Below are positions 7,987 through 15,936 of a DNA stretch of 38,522 nt, one piece after another. Under the pieces are notes generated by a model. That model was not told the DNA's origin, searched no databases, and worked only from the letters and a program-made list of their open reading frames with translations. This stretch comes from a virus. The stretch spans positions 1 to 38,522 of the IMG/VR virus record IMGVR_UViG_3300033149_003124, one strand, 5' to 3'. A program made the position numbers and the translations under genes. Numbering within the stretch: position 1 is the stretch's first letter; the number at the start of each line of letters is the position of its first letter.

Positions 7987-8469
7987 ATGAGTCATGTTCA
8001 GCGACACAGGAAGTTCGATGCGGACCTTATCGAACTGCCGGTGGCCTCTGCTACGGTCATCGAGCAGGGCGACATGGTTGCCTGGGATTCGAGCAACAAC
8101 GTGGCGTACCCGGCCTCCTCGGAGACCTGGGACACCAACCTCGCCACGACCCAGGCGAACTTTGCCGACAACTTTGTCGGCGTGGCGCACCGCGCCAGCC
8201 CGAGCGGAGAGACGACCGTGCTGGTAGCCACCCGCGGCCTGCACGAGTTCACCTGCGCTTCGGCGAACTTCGACCCGGGCGATACGGTCGGCCCGGCGAA
8301 GGCAACCGGTAACGCGCTGGAGGACCAGAAGGTCGTGGCCGCGACCGGGACCTCCTGCATCGGGGTTGTTGCCGATGCGGATGCGGTATCGACGGCCGCG
8401 ACGAAAATCGACGTGATGATAGGCTCGATCCTGCAGCCCGGCTCAATGGCCGCAAGCGCCATAGGCTAA
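7987..8469 (+). CDS. Capsid decoration/stabilisation-like protein
   Basis: A 160-aa beta-rich, acidic protein with no charged coil or membrane segment. It starts after GGAGGATAGAAG. Its size, composition and place between the protease-scaffold and the major capsid gene match head-decoration proteins of the lambda gpD or DUF2190 type, which trimerise on the shell. The segment VEQGDMVAW-like (about 25-35) and the closing G-rich end are typical of the latter group. Assignment is mainly positional. Confidence 0.55.
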   Translation: MSHVQRHRKFDADLIELPVASATVIEQGDMVAWDSSNNVAYPASSETWDTNLATTQANFADNFVGVAHRASPSGETTVLVATRGLHEFTCASANFDPGDTVGPAKATGNALEDQKVVAATGTSCIGVVADADAVSTAATKIDVMIGSILQPGSMAASAIG

Positions 8470-8504
8470 GGCCCGGCAGAGACCAGCCTGAGAGGAGCGG
8501 AAAC

Positions 8505-9638
8505 ATGAACGGACAGGACCTCAGGAAACTGTACGAGAGCGACGGGCCGCAGGAGTTCTGCGGGAAGATGCTTGCTCTCCTGCGCGAGGAGAAAGACAAG
8601 CGCAAGGTGAAGCCGGAAGACTTCTCCCTGCGCGAACTGTGGGAGGCCGTCGGCCGGCCCGCGTTCGGCAAGATGCGCCAGGACCTTGCCATGCTCGACG
8701 AGCGGGTGCTGCGTGAGGATGCTCTGAACACGCAGGCGTACTCGGTTATCACCGGCGAGCTCATCGCCCAGAAAGTCATCGAGGGCTACGATGCGGTCGA
8801 GGCAATCGGAGACCAGTTGGTCACCGTGATGCCCTCGAAGCGCCGGAACGAGAACATCCCCGGCTTCAATGCGCTCGACATGCCGGTCGAGGTAAGCGAG
8901 TCGGAGGACTACCCGGAACTCGATGGCCTCGGCGAGAAGTACGTCACCTCGCAGGCAACCAAGAAGGGGATGATAATCTCCGTCACCGAGGAACTGGTGA
9001 TGGAGGATCAGACCGGCCTCCTGCTCCAGCGGGCGGGCATGGTGGGTGAGCGCATCCGGCTCGACCGGGAGAAGACCATCCTTACCGGCGTGCAGGACGT
9101 GAACTCCACCGTCTACAAACCGTCCGGGTCCGCAAGTGCGCTGTACTCCAGCGGACATAACAACCTCGTGACCAGCAATGCGCTGGCGGACTGGACCGAC
9201 CTCGACAAGGCATACGCTGCGTTCCGCAACCTGAAGGACGAGGTGTCCGAGCACGTCCTCCAGCGGTGGAGCCAGTTCAAGTTGCTTGTGCCCGTCTCGC
9301 TCGGCGGAACGGCGCACCGCATTGTGAGCGCAACCGAGGTGCGGGCAACGGTGGGCTCGAACGAGTCGGTCACGACCGAGAACCGTTTCCGCGGCCTCAA
9401 CCCGCCGCTGTCCTCGCCGTATCTGGATGACCAGAGCACGTCGACCTGGTACGTCGGCGACTTCAAGCGGCAGTTCGTCTGGCACGAGGTATGGCCGCTC
9501 CAGACCTTCCGGCAGCGGGAGGACTCGGAGAGCCGCTTCGTGCGGGACGTGGTGGCCCGCTTCAAGGCGCGTTACCTCGGCGGTATAGCCGCCATCGACT
9601 ACAAGTACGTAGTGAAGAACATCAGCGGAGCCTCCTAA
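8505..9638 (+). CDS. Major capsid protein
   Basis: A 377-aa shell protein. It starts after AGAGGAGCGG. Residues 1-70 are charged helix and may be a delta domain or scaffold-like extension. From about 75 on the sequence has the alternating strand/helix content of HK97-fold capsids, with an ISVTEELVMEDQ-type spine helix near 165-175. Late in the protein is a WHEVWPLQTFRQREDSE segment like those in Mu-type capsid proteins. It is followed at once by a strong terminator, as expected for the most highly expressed gene. Confidence 0.85.
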   Translation: MNGQDLRKLYESDGPQEFCGKMLALLREEKDKRKVKPEDFSLRELWEAVGRPAFGKMRQDLAMLDERVLREDALNTQAYSVITGELIAQKVIEGYDAVEAIGDQLVTVMPSKRRNENIPGFNALDMPVEVSESEDYPELDGLGEKYVTSQATKKGMIISVTEELVMEDQTGLLLQRAGMVGERIRLDREKTILTGVQDVNSTVYKPSGSASALYSSGHNNLVTSNALADWTDLDKAYAAFRNLKDEVSEHVLQRWSQFKLLVPVSLGGTAHRIVSATEVRATVGSNESVTTENRFRGLNPPLSSPYLDDQSTSTWYVGDFKRQFVWHEVWPLQTFRQREDSESRFVRDVVARFKARYLGGIAAIDYKYVVKNISGAS

Positions 9639-9670
9639 ACGAGGCCGACGTGAGTCAACCTCCTATCATT

Positions 9671-9707
9671 GGGGAGGCCGCTTACCCGGGCGCGCCTCCC
9701 CGCTTTT
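9671..9707 (+). terminator. Intrinsic terminator after the capsid gene
   Basis: GGGGAGGC (9671-9678) pairs with GCCTCCCC (9694-9701) over 8 bp with a 15-base loop, and GCTTTT follows. It lies 33 bases after the capsid stop and would partly separate head from tail expression. Confidence 0.75.
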
Positions 9708-9737
9708 GTAGGAGCGGATGCTGAGGAGGTATAGGTC

Positions 9738-9968
9738 ATGGCGAGCAGCGAGGCGGACATCCAGGCGCTCATCGACAAGATTGACGCGGAGATAGAAGCG
9801 ATACTCACCGGTGACGGCTCCGGCCTCGTTGACTACCAGGTGGGTGACGAGCGGTACGGCAAGAGCCTCCGGCTCTACCGCCTGCAGGAGTTGCGGAAGA
9901 TGTACGTCAAGCAGCTTGAGGGATTGCCGTCGGAGGAGTTGACGTACTTCGACGACCCGTCGGCGTAA
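9738..9968 (+). CDS. gpW-like head-tail joining protein
   Basis: A 76-aa protein preceded by GAGGAGGT. It has two helices around a beta hairpin: an N-terminal acidic helix, a DYQVGDERYGKS hairpin and an LYRLQELRKMYVKQL helix. That matches the small head-completion proteins of the lambda gpW type, which plug the portal after packaging. Position directly after the capsid gene supports this. Confidence 0.7.
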   Translation: MASSEADIQALIDKIDAEIEAILTGDGSGLVDYQVGDERYGKSLRLYRLQELRKMYVKQLEGLPSEELTYFDDPSA

Positions 9969-9980
9969 GGGGATTGACGC

Positions 9981-10334
9981 ATGGCGCTGGCAACAGGCAG
10001 GGCAACCGATTGGGCGATGGTTGAGTCGGACCTCGGCGAGACCGTCACCCTGCAACGGCTGTCGAGCGTAGACCTCGACACCTCGACCGGGGTGTTGTCA
10101 CGGACCGAGAGTGACGAAGAGATAACGGCGGTCTTCGCGCATTACAACAGCAACGTCAAGAGCGACCCATCCGGCCTGCCGAACGGAGAGCCGGAGGACC
10201 GGCTGGTGATGAAGTGCAAGGTCGATACAGCGCCGGCACGCCGTGACCGGGTTGTCCGCGGGTCCGATACCTACGAGGTATTGAGCGTTACGGGGTCGGT
10301 GGTCTACCGCTGCGAGTTGCGGAGGGTGGGCTGA
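9981..10334 (+). CDS. Head-tail adaptor-like protein
   Basis: A 117-aa protein with beta-rich content, including an ETVTLQRL start and a YEVLSVTGSVVYRCELRRVG end. It reads like the head-tail connector (HK97 gp9/SPP1 gp16-type stopper) that normally lies between the gpW-like and gp10-like genes. No catalytic motif is seen. The stop codon overlaps the next start. The assignment depends on order and size more than on sequence. Confidence 0.6.
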   Translation: MALATGRATDWAMVESDLGETVTLQRLSSVDLDTSTGVLSRTESDEEITAVFAHYNSNVKSDPSGLPNGEPEDRLVMKCKVDTAPARRDRVVRGSDTYEVLSVTGSVVYRCELRRVG

Positions 10335-10732
10335 TGCCTGACGCCGTGTCGGTGGAGATCAAGGGCCTGGCCAAGCTGAACCGCATGTTGAACCGCCTGG
10401 CGAAACAGGACCGTGTCGAGGCGATGAAGGTTATCCGTGAGGCGGCAGCGGACTTCCAGGCGCGTGTCATACCGCTCACCCCGTGGAAGACCGGGGCCTT
10501 GCGTGGAGCATGGACGGCGAGGGGCGCGTGGCGTGAGGGGCGGGACTACGTGGACATCCACAACGCCATGGAGTACGCGCCTTATGTTGAGTTCGGCACG
10601 CGGCGGCGCGGCGGCCCGACAAAGATGCGGCGTGACATCAAGGGCCGCTTCGTGGCGAGTTTCCGCGGAGCGCACATGGCCGAGAAAGCGATTGCCGGCA
10701 CGTACGCGGCAATGAAGCGGAGGTTGCGGTAA
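10334..10732 (+). CDS. HK97 gp10-like tail component
   Basis: A 132-aa protein of the HK97 gp10 family, a minor tail or tail-completion component. The family signature is good: an IKGLAKLNRMLNRLAK helix near the start, TPWKTGALRGAW at about 52-63 and AMEYAPYVEFGTRRRGG at about 78-94. It overlaps both neighbours by one base, so the three connector genes are translationally coupled. Confidence 0.85.
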   Translation: MPDAVSVEIKGLAKLNRMLNRLAKQDRVEAMKVIREAAADFQARVIPLTPWKTGALRGAWTARGAWREGRDYVDIHNAMEYAPYVEFGTRRRGGPTKMRRDIKGRFVASFRGAHMAEKAIAGTYAAMKRRLR

Positions 10733-11103
10733 TGGCGGCGCTGGTCTATATAGCAGAGAAGCGGAGAACACTCGAAGACGGTATTACCGTTGTGCCCGAC
10801 TACCCCGGGCTTACACGGTGGCGGTGGATAGCACAGGACCCGTGGTGGTATTTCGAGAGCGCGACCGAACTGGACGCTCCGCCAGCACCGAGGCGATATC
10901 CCAACGGTGTACCTGTGTGGGACAAGCGCCTCATTGCACAGATGGAAGACCACGCCGAAGTGGTGAAGCGCGTGGCGAAGGCGGTGGCCGCAGAAACAAT
11001 ACGTGCGTCTGCGCTTGGTGACGATGAACTGATTGCAGAGGTGCAAAGGCGAAACCTCTCCGACCGAATAGCCCTGCTGTCTCGGGAGGTCCGCCGTGGC
11101 TGA
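10732..11103 (+). CDS. Hypothetical protein in tail-completion position
   Basis: A 123-aa protein I do not recognise. Its first 60 residues are aromatic-rich (RWRWIAQDPWWYF segment at about 29-41) and the rest is alpha-helical and charged. It stands where many siphophages encode a tail terminator or completion protein, but nothing in the sequence proves this. It overlaps the next gene by 8 bases. Confidence 0.6.
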   Translation: MAALVYIAEKRRTLEDGITVVPDYPGLTRWRWIAQDPWWYFESATELDAPPAPRRYPNGVPVWDKRLIAQMEDHAEVVKRVAKAVAAETIRASALGDDELIAEVQRRNLSDRIALLSREVRRG

Positions 11104-11668
11104 CTACAACGTGATTACCGATACCAACTGGTCTGACCTAAGCCCTACACCCACGTTGTCAGACGACGTGTATGTTTCACGTGGAGCGCATTTGACAATT
11201 GACGAGGATGCTTATTGTAATCGAATTAGGCTTGGCGAGGAAAGCACCGGTGCAAGCCCGGCTGGGCAGAGGTACGGGATACTTACTGGTGATGGTAACG
11301 CCCATACCGTGACCTTCGCAGGCAATGCCACCAACACAAACAGCGGTCTGTGGATGAATCCTGCCAGTGCCGATTCCTCGTCCAAAGGATGCAAACTTCA
11401 GCCGGACGGTCTGACGTTCACTAACGATGGCGACGCACTTGATAGCAATAAAAGATGGTGTCTCTATTTGGTGTATGGCTATATCGACAACAGCGGCGGT
11501 TCGTGGACAATCAAGAACACATATGGTTACGGCATCTTGTGCCGCACATCAAGCACGTATGTCTCAGTATCGGAAACCAACTGGGGCGATTTGACTTTCG
11601 TAAATCACCGCAATGCTATCGCTTTCCAGCCCTTCAGTCAGAACGCGGCCATTGATGTTGATCCGTGA
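11096..11668 (+). CDS. Beta-rich surface-type protein of unknown role
   Basis: A 190-aa protein starting at GTG 11096. It is rich in Asn, Ser, Thr and Gly. Short strands such as DDVYVSRGAHLTID and IRLGEESTG resemble parallel beta-helix or adhesin repeats. The base composition is visibly lower in GC than the flanking genes, as is the start of the next gene, suggesting later insertion into the connector/tube interval. It ends in a GTGA overlap with the FN3-bearing gene, so both are probably made together. It may be a virion-surface decoration. There is no signal peptide. Confidence 0.55.
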   Translation: MADYNVITDTNWSDLSPTPTLSDDVYVSRGAHLTIDEDAYCNRIRLGEESTGASPAGQRYGILTGDGNAHTVTFAGNATNTNSGLWMNPASADSSSKGCKLQPDGLTFTNDGDALDSNKRWCLYLVYGYIDNSGGSWTIKNTYGYGILCRTSSTYVSVSETNWGDLTFVNHRNAIAFQPFSQNAAIDVDP

Positions 11669-12774
11669 AGGTAGATGGCGGGGCGGGAAACTCTTTAGAC
11701 TGGGGTTTTTACGTTCCGGCCAAAACAGGTATCCCTGTTTACCAGTCCAGTATACTCTGGAACACTGACGACATCACACCAACCGAAGTTGTCCCTGCTG
11801 GGCTGGCAGCTTCGGACGCTGGTACAAACGGCGAGATAATAGTCACCTGGACAAACGCGGCATCATACCGTGACGTGGACGACGGCGATGCTGTAACGGA
11901 TTACGTGTTTGTGTACGACGACTCTGATGACAGCCTGCTCGGGATAGGCAAGGCCGATGAAGGCTCGCTGCGGATTACCGGCCTGACGAATGATACGGCC
12001 TATACCGTCTACGCAAAAGCCTCGACGGACGGATACCATTTCAGCGGTGCCAGCGGGACAGCCTCGGCAACACCGACGTCCGGTATCTCGGTCCCATCCG
12101 CGCCGACTATCACCGCGGCCGCCGCGGGCGACGGGCAGGTGACGCTCAGCATCACCGGAGTGACCGGCACCTGCAAGGCGTACTACCGCGCCACCGGCAC
12201 GCAGGCATGGACCGAGTTCACTGGCTCGACGCTCGGGGCCGACGGTGACCTCGACGTGACCGGCCTGACCAACGGGACCCCGTACGCGTTCTTTGCCGTC
12301 AACCTCGACGGCGGGCTCCTGTCGCTCCCGTCGAATGAGGTTACCGCCACCCCTGACGACGGCAACGGCGTCACCTACAAAGGCATGTGCAAGGCGCTCT
12401 ACGGGCAACTGGCGCAACTGGCAACTGCTGAGTCCTACACGATAGAGTTCCCGGGCGAGGAGGTAATCGAGTCGACGGCCGCGTTTATCCGGGCCGAGCG
12501 GCCGGACTACACCGGCCGGTACAAGCCGGTACAGAACCGCATGGGAGACGGCTCGTGGCGGGTGTCGGTATACTACAAGGGTACGAGCACCTACACGGCG
12601 GCGGAGATGGTTGACAAGCTCAAGGACTGGTTCAACAATACCGACGTTCCGGTGGCCGCCGGCGGGGCCTACCTTCGCATGAGCGAGGCGGAGGTCGAGG
12701 ACCTCGGCACGGACCCGGGGGACCGCGAGTTGCAGCATATCCAGTTGACATGGGACTTTTTTGTGACACGCTAA
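11665..12774 (+). CDS. FN3-repeat protein with tail-terminator-like C-terminus
   Basis: A 369-aa protein (GTG start at 11665). Residues about 45-135 and 140-230 are two fibronectin type III-like domains, each ending in a TGLTN(D/G)T.Y motif followed by a SATPT or TATPD strand. Residues about 235-369 differ: CKALYGQLAQLATAESY through a Trp-Asp-Phe-Phe end. They resemble in size and place the tail terminator that normally precedes the tail-tube gene. The fusion would display immunoglobulin-like domains at the head-tail junction. The first 50 codons share the lower GC of the previous gene, so an acquired decoration may have been spliced onto a terminator gene. Confidence 0.6.
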   Translation: MKVDGGAGNSLDWGFYVPAKTGIPVYQSSILWNTDDITPTEVVPAGLAASDAGTNGEIIVTWTNAASYRDVDDGDAVTDYVFVYDDSDDSLLGIGKADEGSLRITGLTNDTAYTVYAKASTDGYHFSGASGTASATPTSGISVPSAPTITAAAAGDGQVTLSITGVTGTCKAYYRATGTQAWTEFTGSTLGADGDLDVTGLTNGTPYAFFAVNLDGGLLSLPSNEVTATPDDGNGVTYKGMCKALYGQLAQLATAESYTIEFPGEEVIESTAAFIRAERPDYTGRYKPVQNRMGDGSWRVSVYYKGTSTYTAAEMVDKLKDWFNNTDVPVAAGGAYLRMSEAEVEDLGTDPGDRELQHIQLTWDFFVTR

Positions 12775-12792
12775 AGGTATAAGGAGAGAGAC

Positions 12793-13281
12793 ATGGAGAC
12801 CAGAAACTTCAGCGACGGCACGCTCGTAATCAGCGACGGGACCACGCCGACCGCGAACAGCATCACCGTCACCTCGGCCGACGGGCAGTTGTCGTTCGAG
12901 GAGGCGGTGGCGCGCCGCCAGATATTCCGGCGTGATACGTTCGTGGAGAAGCGCGACGGCCGGACCGAACTCGTGAGGCTGTCGTTCGTCCTGCAGTTCA
13001 AGGAGTTCGTGGTGGCCGCTGGCGGTGACCCGACTCCTTACGAGGCGCTCAAAGGGATAGGCGAGGCAGCCTCGTGGGAAAGCACGGACGACGCAGGCAA
13101 GTCCGATGCGCGCGACCTCAAGTTCACCATCGACGACCCGGCCGGCGGCGCGGATGAGGAGATAACCTTCTCCGGCTTCTCGTTCGAGCGCATCTCGTTC
13201 GCCGAGGGTGAGGACTACGACACGCTGACCGTCGAGGGTATCGCCAACAGCATTAGTATCGCCAAGGCTGCAGGCAGCTAA
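12793..13281 (+). CDS. Tail tube (major tail) protein
   Basis: A 162-aa beta-rich acidic protein with AAGGAGAGAG before its ATG. A DGTLVISDGTTPT start, central FVLQFKEFVV strand and SFAEGEDYDTLTVEG end fit the tube fold of siphophages. It lies between the terminator-like gene and the tail chaperones, the canonical place. Its position, size and composition carry the call. Confidence 0.68.
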   Translation: METRNFSDGTLVISDGTTPTANSITVTSADGQLSFEEAVARRQIFRRDTFVEKRDGRTELVRLSFVLQFKEFVVAAGGDPTPYEALKGIGEAASWESTDDAGKSDARDLKFTIDDPAGGADEEITFSGFSFERISFAEGEDYDTLTVEGIANSISIAKAAGS

Positions 13282-13333
13282 CAGAACGAGAACGGCAACA
13301 CCAAACCTTTGACCGGGCGGCTGGAGGTGCAGT

Positions 13334-13915
13334 ATGAAGGTGAACGGTCACGGCCCCATGCGCCGGGAGCAGGAGGTATCTCTAACTGTTGACACCGGCG
13401 AGACGGTAACGCTGAAGCTCCGTGCGCTAAGCGCTGCGGAGATAGCCTTCGTTGACGAGGTCTTCCCCGACCCCGACGTGCCGTACAAGGCGAAGGTGTC
13501 GAAGTCCGGCAAGCGGACGCCGGTCCTCGACTATACCAACCCTGAATACCGGAAGGCGGCGGACGAGGCGGCAAACAAGCAGGGCCGGTTCGCCTGCTAC
13601 CTGGCGCTGGCGCACAACGACATCATCCAGTTCGATGCCGGGCCTCCGCCAGCCAAACTCGTGAAGGGCAACGGAGAGAAGGTCCGCGAGTGGGCGGAGC
13701 GCATCCTTGACGAGATGCAGGAGTTCCTTGGTACACAGGAGATGATGAGCCTGCTACAGGCGTTCACCACCCTGCACAACGTCGACCCGGAGGCCATCCT
13801 GCGCGGGGGCCGGTTTCGGGAGACCGGGTCAGAGGACGTTGTGGTGGTGGGTGCATCGAGTGGCGGTGGAGTATCAGTCGACGTTGTCGGAGACGATGAG
13901 CCTGCCGATACCTGA
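13334..13915 (+). CDS. Tail assembly chaperone (gpG-like)
   Basis: A 193-aa protein starting after GGAGGTG. It is helical with an ALSAAEIAFVDEVFPD start region and an acidic, Gly/Val-rich tail. It immediately precedes a short overlapping frame (13896-14024) and then the tape measure gene, the usual gpG/gpGT layout. It would coat the tape measure protein before tube growth and is not kept in the virion. Confidence 0.65.
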   Translation: MKVNGHGPMRREQEVSLTVDTGETVTLKLRALSAAEIAFVDEVFPDPDVPYKAKVSKSGKRTPVLDYTNPEYRKAADEAANKQGRFACYLALAHNDIIQFDAGPPPAKLVKGNGEKVREWAERILDEMQEFLGTQEMMSLLQAFTTLHNVDPEAILRGGRFRETGSEDVVVVGASSGGGVSVDVVGDDEPADT

Positions 13916-14024
13916 GTTGATGGAGCGGGCCGCGTTCCTAACGGCCCGTGACGAGGAGCAGATATGGCGCTCTCAAACACAATGGGCCTCACAGTCAGGT
14001 TCAAAGCCGACACCACCTCGTTGA
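13896..14024 (+). CDS. Second tail-chaperone segment (gpT-like), start uncertain
   Basis: A short frame overlaps the end of the first chaperone gene and the start of the tape measure gene. The ATG at 13896 has GGAG only 3 bases away. The frame is open back to 13749, so it could be read by a +1 or -2 ribosomal shift from the first chaperone, as in many phages, though I cannot point to a slippery site. The segment LSLPIPELMERAAFLTARDEEQIW looks like a real helix pair. Separate translation is equally possible. Confidence 0.45.
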   Translation: MSLPIPELMERAAFLTARDEEQIWRSQTQWASQSGSKPTPPR

Positions 14025-15568
14025 TGAACGGAATCAAGCGCACCTCCATAGCGCTCAACACGAGTTTTCGCAACGGGGTGCGTATAGCAATCTCTGTCGT
14101 CAAGAAGCTCACCTACGCGCTGGTTGGGGCAAGCGGGCTGGTAACCGCGCTTGCCAAGAGCGCGGCGTCGGCAGTTGACGTGCGTAACAAGTTCCGGGTG
14201 GTGTTCAAGGGCGTCGAGCGTATAGGTCTATCGTGGGCCAGGCAGATGCACAAGAACTTCCGGTTGCCGATGACCGACCTCAAACAGTACCTTGCCACGC
14301 TCCAGGACACGCTGTTCCCGCTGCTGAAGAACCGCGAGGAGGCGGCGAAGCTCAGCGTCGAGCTGGCGCAGCTGGCGCTCGACGCTTCGTCGTTCTACAA
14401 CGTTCCGGTCGAGGAGGCAATCGAGCGTTTCACCAGCGCGCTTGTCGGCAACCACGAGGCTGTCCGTCAGTTCGGCGTTGTGCTGACCGAGGCGGAGCTG
14501 AAAGCGGAGGCGCTGCGGCAGGGGATAGAGACGAACTGGAACGAGCTGACGAACGCGGAGAAGGCAACCCTCCGGCTGAAGCTGATAACCGACAGCATGA
14601 CGGACGCGCAGGGTGACTTCGCCCGGACGGCTGATGAGGGGTCCAACACGTTCCGGACGTTGTGGGCGAACATCAAGGAGCTCGGGCGCACAATCGGCGA
14701 GATCTTCCTGCCTTACGTCGAGAAGTCAAACAAGAAGCTCACGGAGTGGATTAGCAATTTGAGCGAGAAGCTGAAGGGTGCCACAATCAAAGGCTTGTTC
14801 ATGTACCTCAGGTGGAAATTCGAGGAGTTGACGTGGTATGTTGACTGGTTTTTCAGCGACCTAATCGGCGAGGACAAATGGGAGAGGTTCAAAGGCCGGG
14901 CGAAGGCAGCGGTTGACGCAGTTATCAACACCTTCAAATATTGGGCTGACGTATTCACCAGCGAAGAGGGCGTCATGAAGCCGATAAAGGACGTCGGCTA
15001 CCTGCTGTATGAGAACCTCGGCAAACCGGCCTGGGACAAGATTAAGGAGCAGTGGACTCTGGTTCGCACGTTCTGGAAGGACGTGTTCACGAGCGAGGTA
15101 TGGGGCGACGCGCTCGACGGTATTGACCAGGCGCTGGAGCGTGTTTTCGGAGAGCAGCGCTGGCGCAACATCAGGAAACGTATTGCTGACTACTCGAAGG
15201 ATATCTGGCACGACCTCAGAGAGATGGGTCTGGACGTGCTCGAAACGGCATTCCCGGGAGCCTTTCCGGAGCAGCCCTATACTCCTCCCTCAAAATTTGA
15301 ATGGCCCTCGGAGGGGAGCGGGAGGTCGCAGGGAACCCCGGCATCAGAACTCCCGTTGCCTAACTGGTGGCACCCGACCGGCGCGGCGAGACCACCTGAG
15401 CCGCAGGTAGTCACGCTGAGCAACGAGACCCCAATCTTTATCACCATAAGCATGGACACCAAGACAATCACCGAGGAGTTCCTGCGGTACATCCAGCGAA
15501 ACAATATCCGCTTAATAGGCCCAGACTACCTTGAAGTTGAGGGCAGCAGAAAAATAGTGGAGTACTGA
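13964..15568 (+). CDS. Tape measure protein
   Basis: A 534-aa protein that sets tail length and is ejected with the DNA. The N-terminal part has the usual coiled-coil and Ala-rich pattern (RFKADTTSLMNGIKR start, VVKKLTYALVGASGLVTALAKSAA membrane-like segment at about 45-70). A region about 100-245 resembles the conserved core of phage tail-length proteins. Trp-rich helices and a Pro-rich stretch (about 440-480) follow. It is short for a siphophage; at roughly 1.5 angstroms per residue it predicts a tail of some 80 nm. The GAGGAG site sits inside the chaperone overlap. Confidence 0.88.
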   Translation: MALSNTMGLTVRFKADTTSLMNGIKRTSIALNTSFRNGVRIAISVVKKLTYALVGASGLVTALAKSAASAVDVRNKFRVVFKGVERIGLSWARQMHKNFRLPMTDLKQYLATLQDTLFPLLKNREEAAKLSVELAQLALDASSFYNVPVEEAIERFTSALVGNHEAVRQFGVVLTEAELKAEALRQGIETNWNELTNAEKATLRLKLITDSMTDAQGDFARTADEGSNTFRTLWANIKELGRTIGEIFLPYVEKSNKKLTEWISNLSEKLKGATIKGLFMYLRWKFEELTWYVDWFFSDLIGEDKWERFKGRAKAAVDAVINTFKYWADVFTSEEGVMKPIKDVGYLLYENLGKPAWDKIKEQWTLVRTFWKDVFTSEVWGDALDGIDQALERVFGEQRWRNIRKRIADYSKDIWHDLREMGLDVLETAFPGAFPEQPYTPPSKFEWPSEGSGRSQGTPASELPLPNWWHPTGAARPPEPQVVTLSNETPIFITISMDTKTITEEFLRYIQRNNIRLIGPDYLEVEGSRKIVEY

Positions 15569-15936
15569 TGGCTGTTTCTCTGACCAGAGGCGCTACGTCA
15601 ATCACGATTCCCAACCCGGAGTTCGCCAACTCCGAGGTGGCAACACCATCCCAGGTTGTCGGCCGGACGGCGGCGGGCAACGTCTACGTCTACGACCGCG
15701 CGGTCGAGGTCCGCACTCTGAGGCTGGCGTTCGCCTACCTGACCGATGACGATAAGGACGACCTGGAGAGCTTCTACCGGACGACGGCAAGCGGGGCGCT
15801 GAACACGTTTACCTACATTGACCATCGGGGCCGGTCGTGGACAGCGCGCTTCATGAGGCCGATAGAGTTCACCGAGATAATGGACGACCGGTGGAACGCT
15901 AACGTCGTGCTTGAGGTGGAGGCTCAGGGCTCGTGA
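15568..15936 (+). CDS. Distal tail protein-like
   Basis: A 122-aa beta-rich protein in a TGATG overlap with the tape measure stop. It has alternating strands with an LTDDDKDDLESFYRTT helix at about 58-72 and a WTARFMRPIEF strand near the end. Similar short proteins sit just after the tape measure in many siphophages and build the tail-tip ring. A role in the distal tail is likely but not proven. Confidence 0.6.
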   Translation: MAVSLTRGATSITIPNPEFANSEVATPSQVVGRTAAGNVYVYDRAVEVRTLRLAFAYLTDDDKDDLESFYRTTASGALNTFTYIDHRGRSWTARFMRPIEFTEIMDDRWNANVVLEVEAQGS

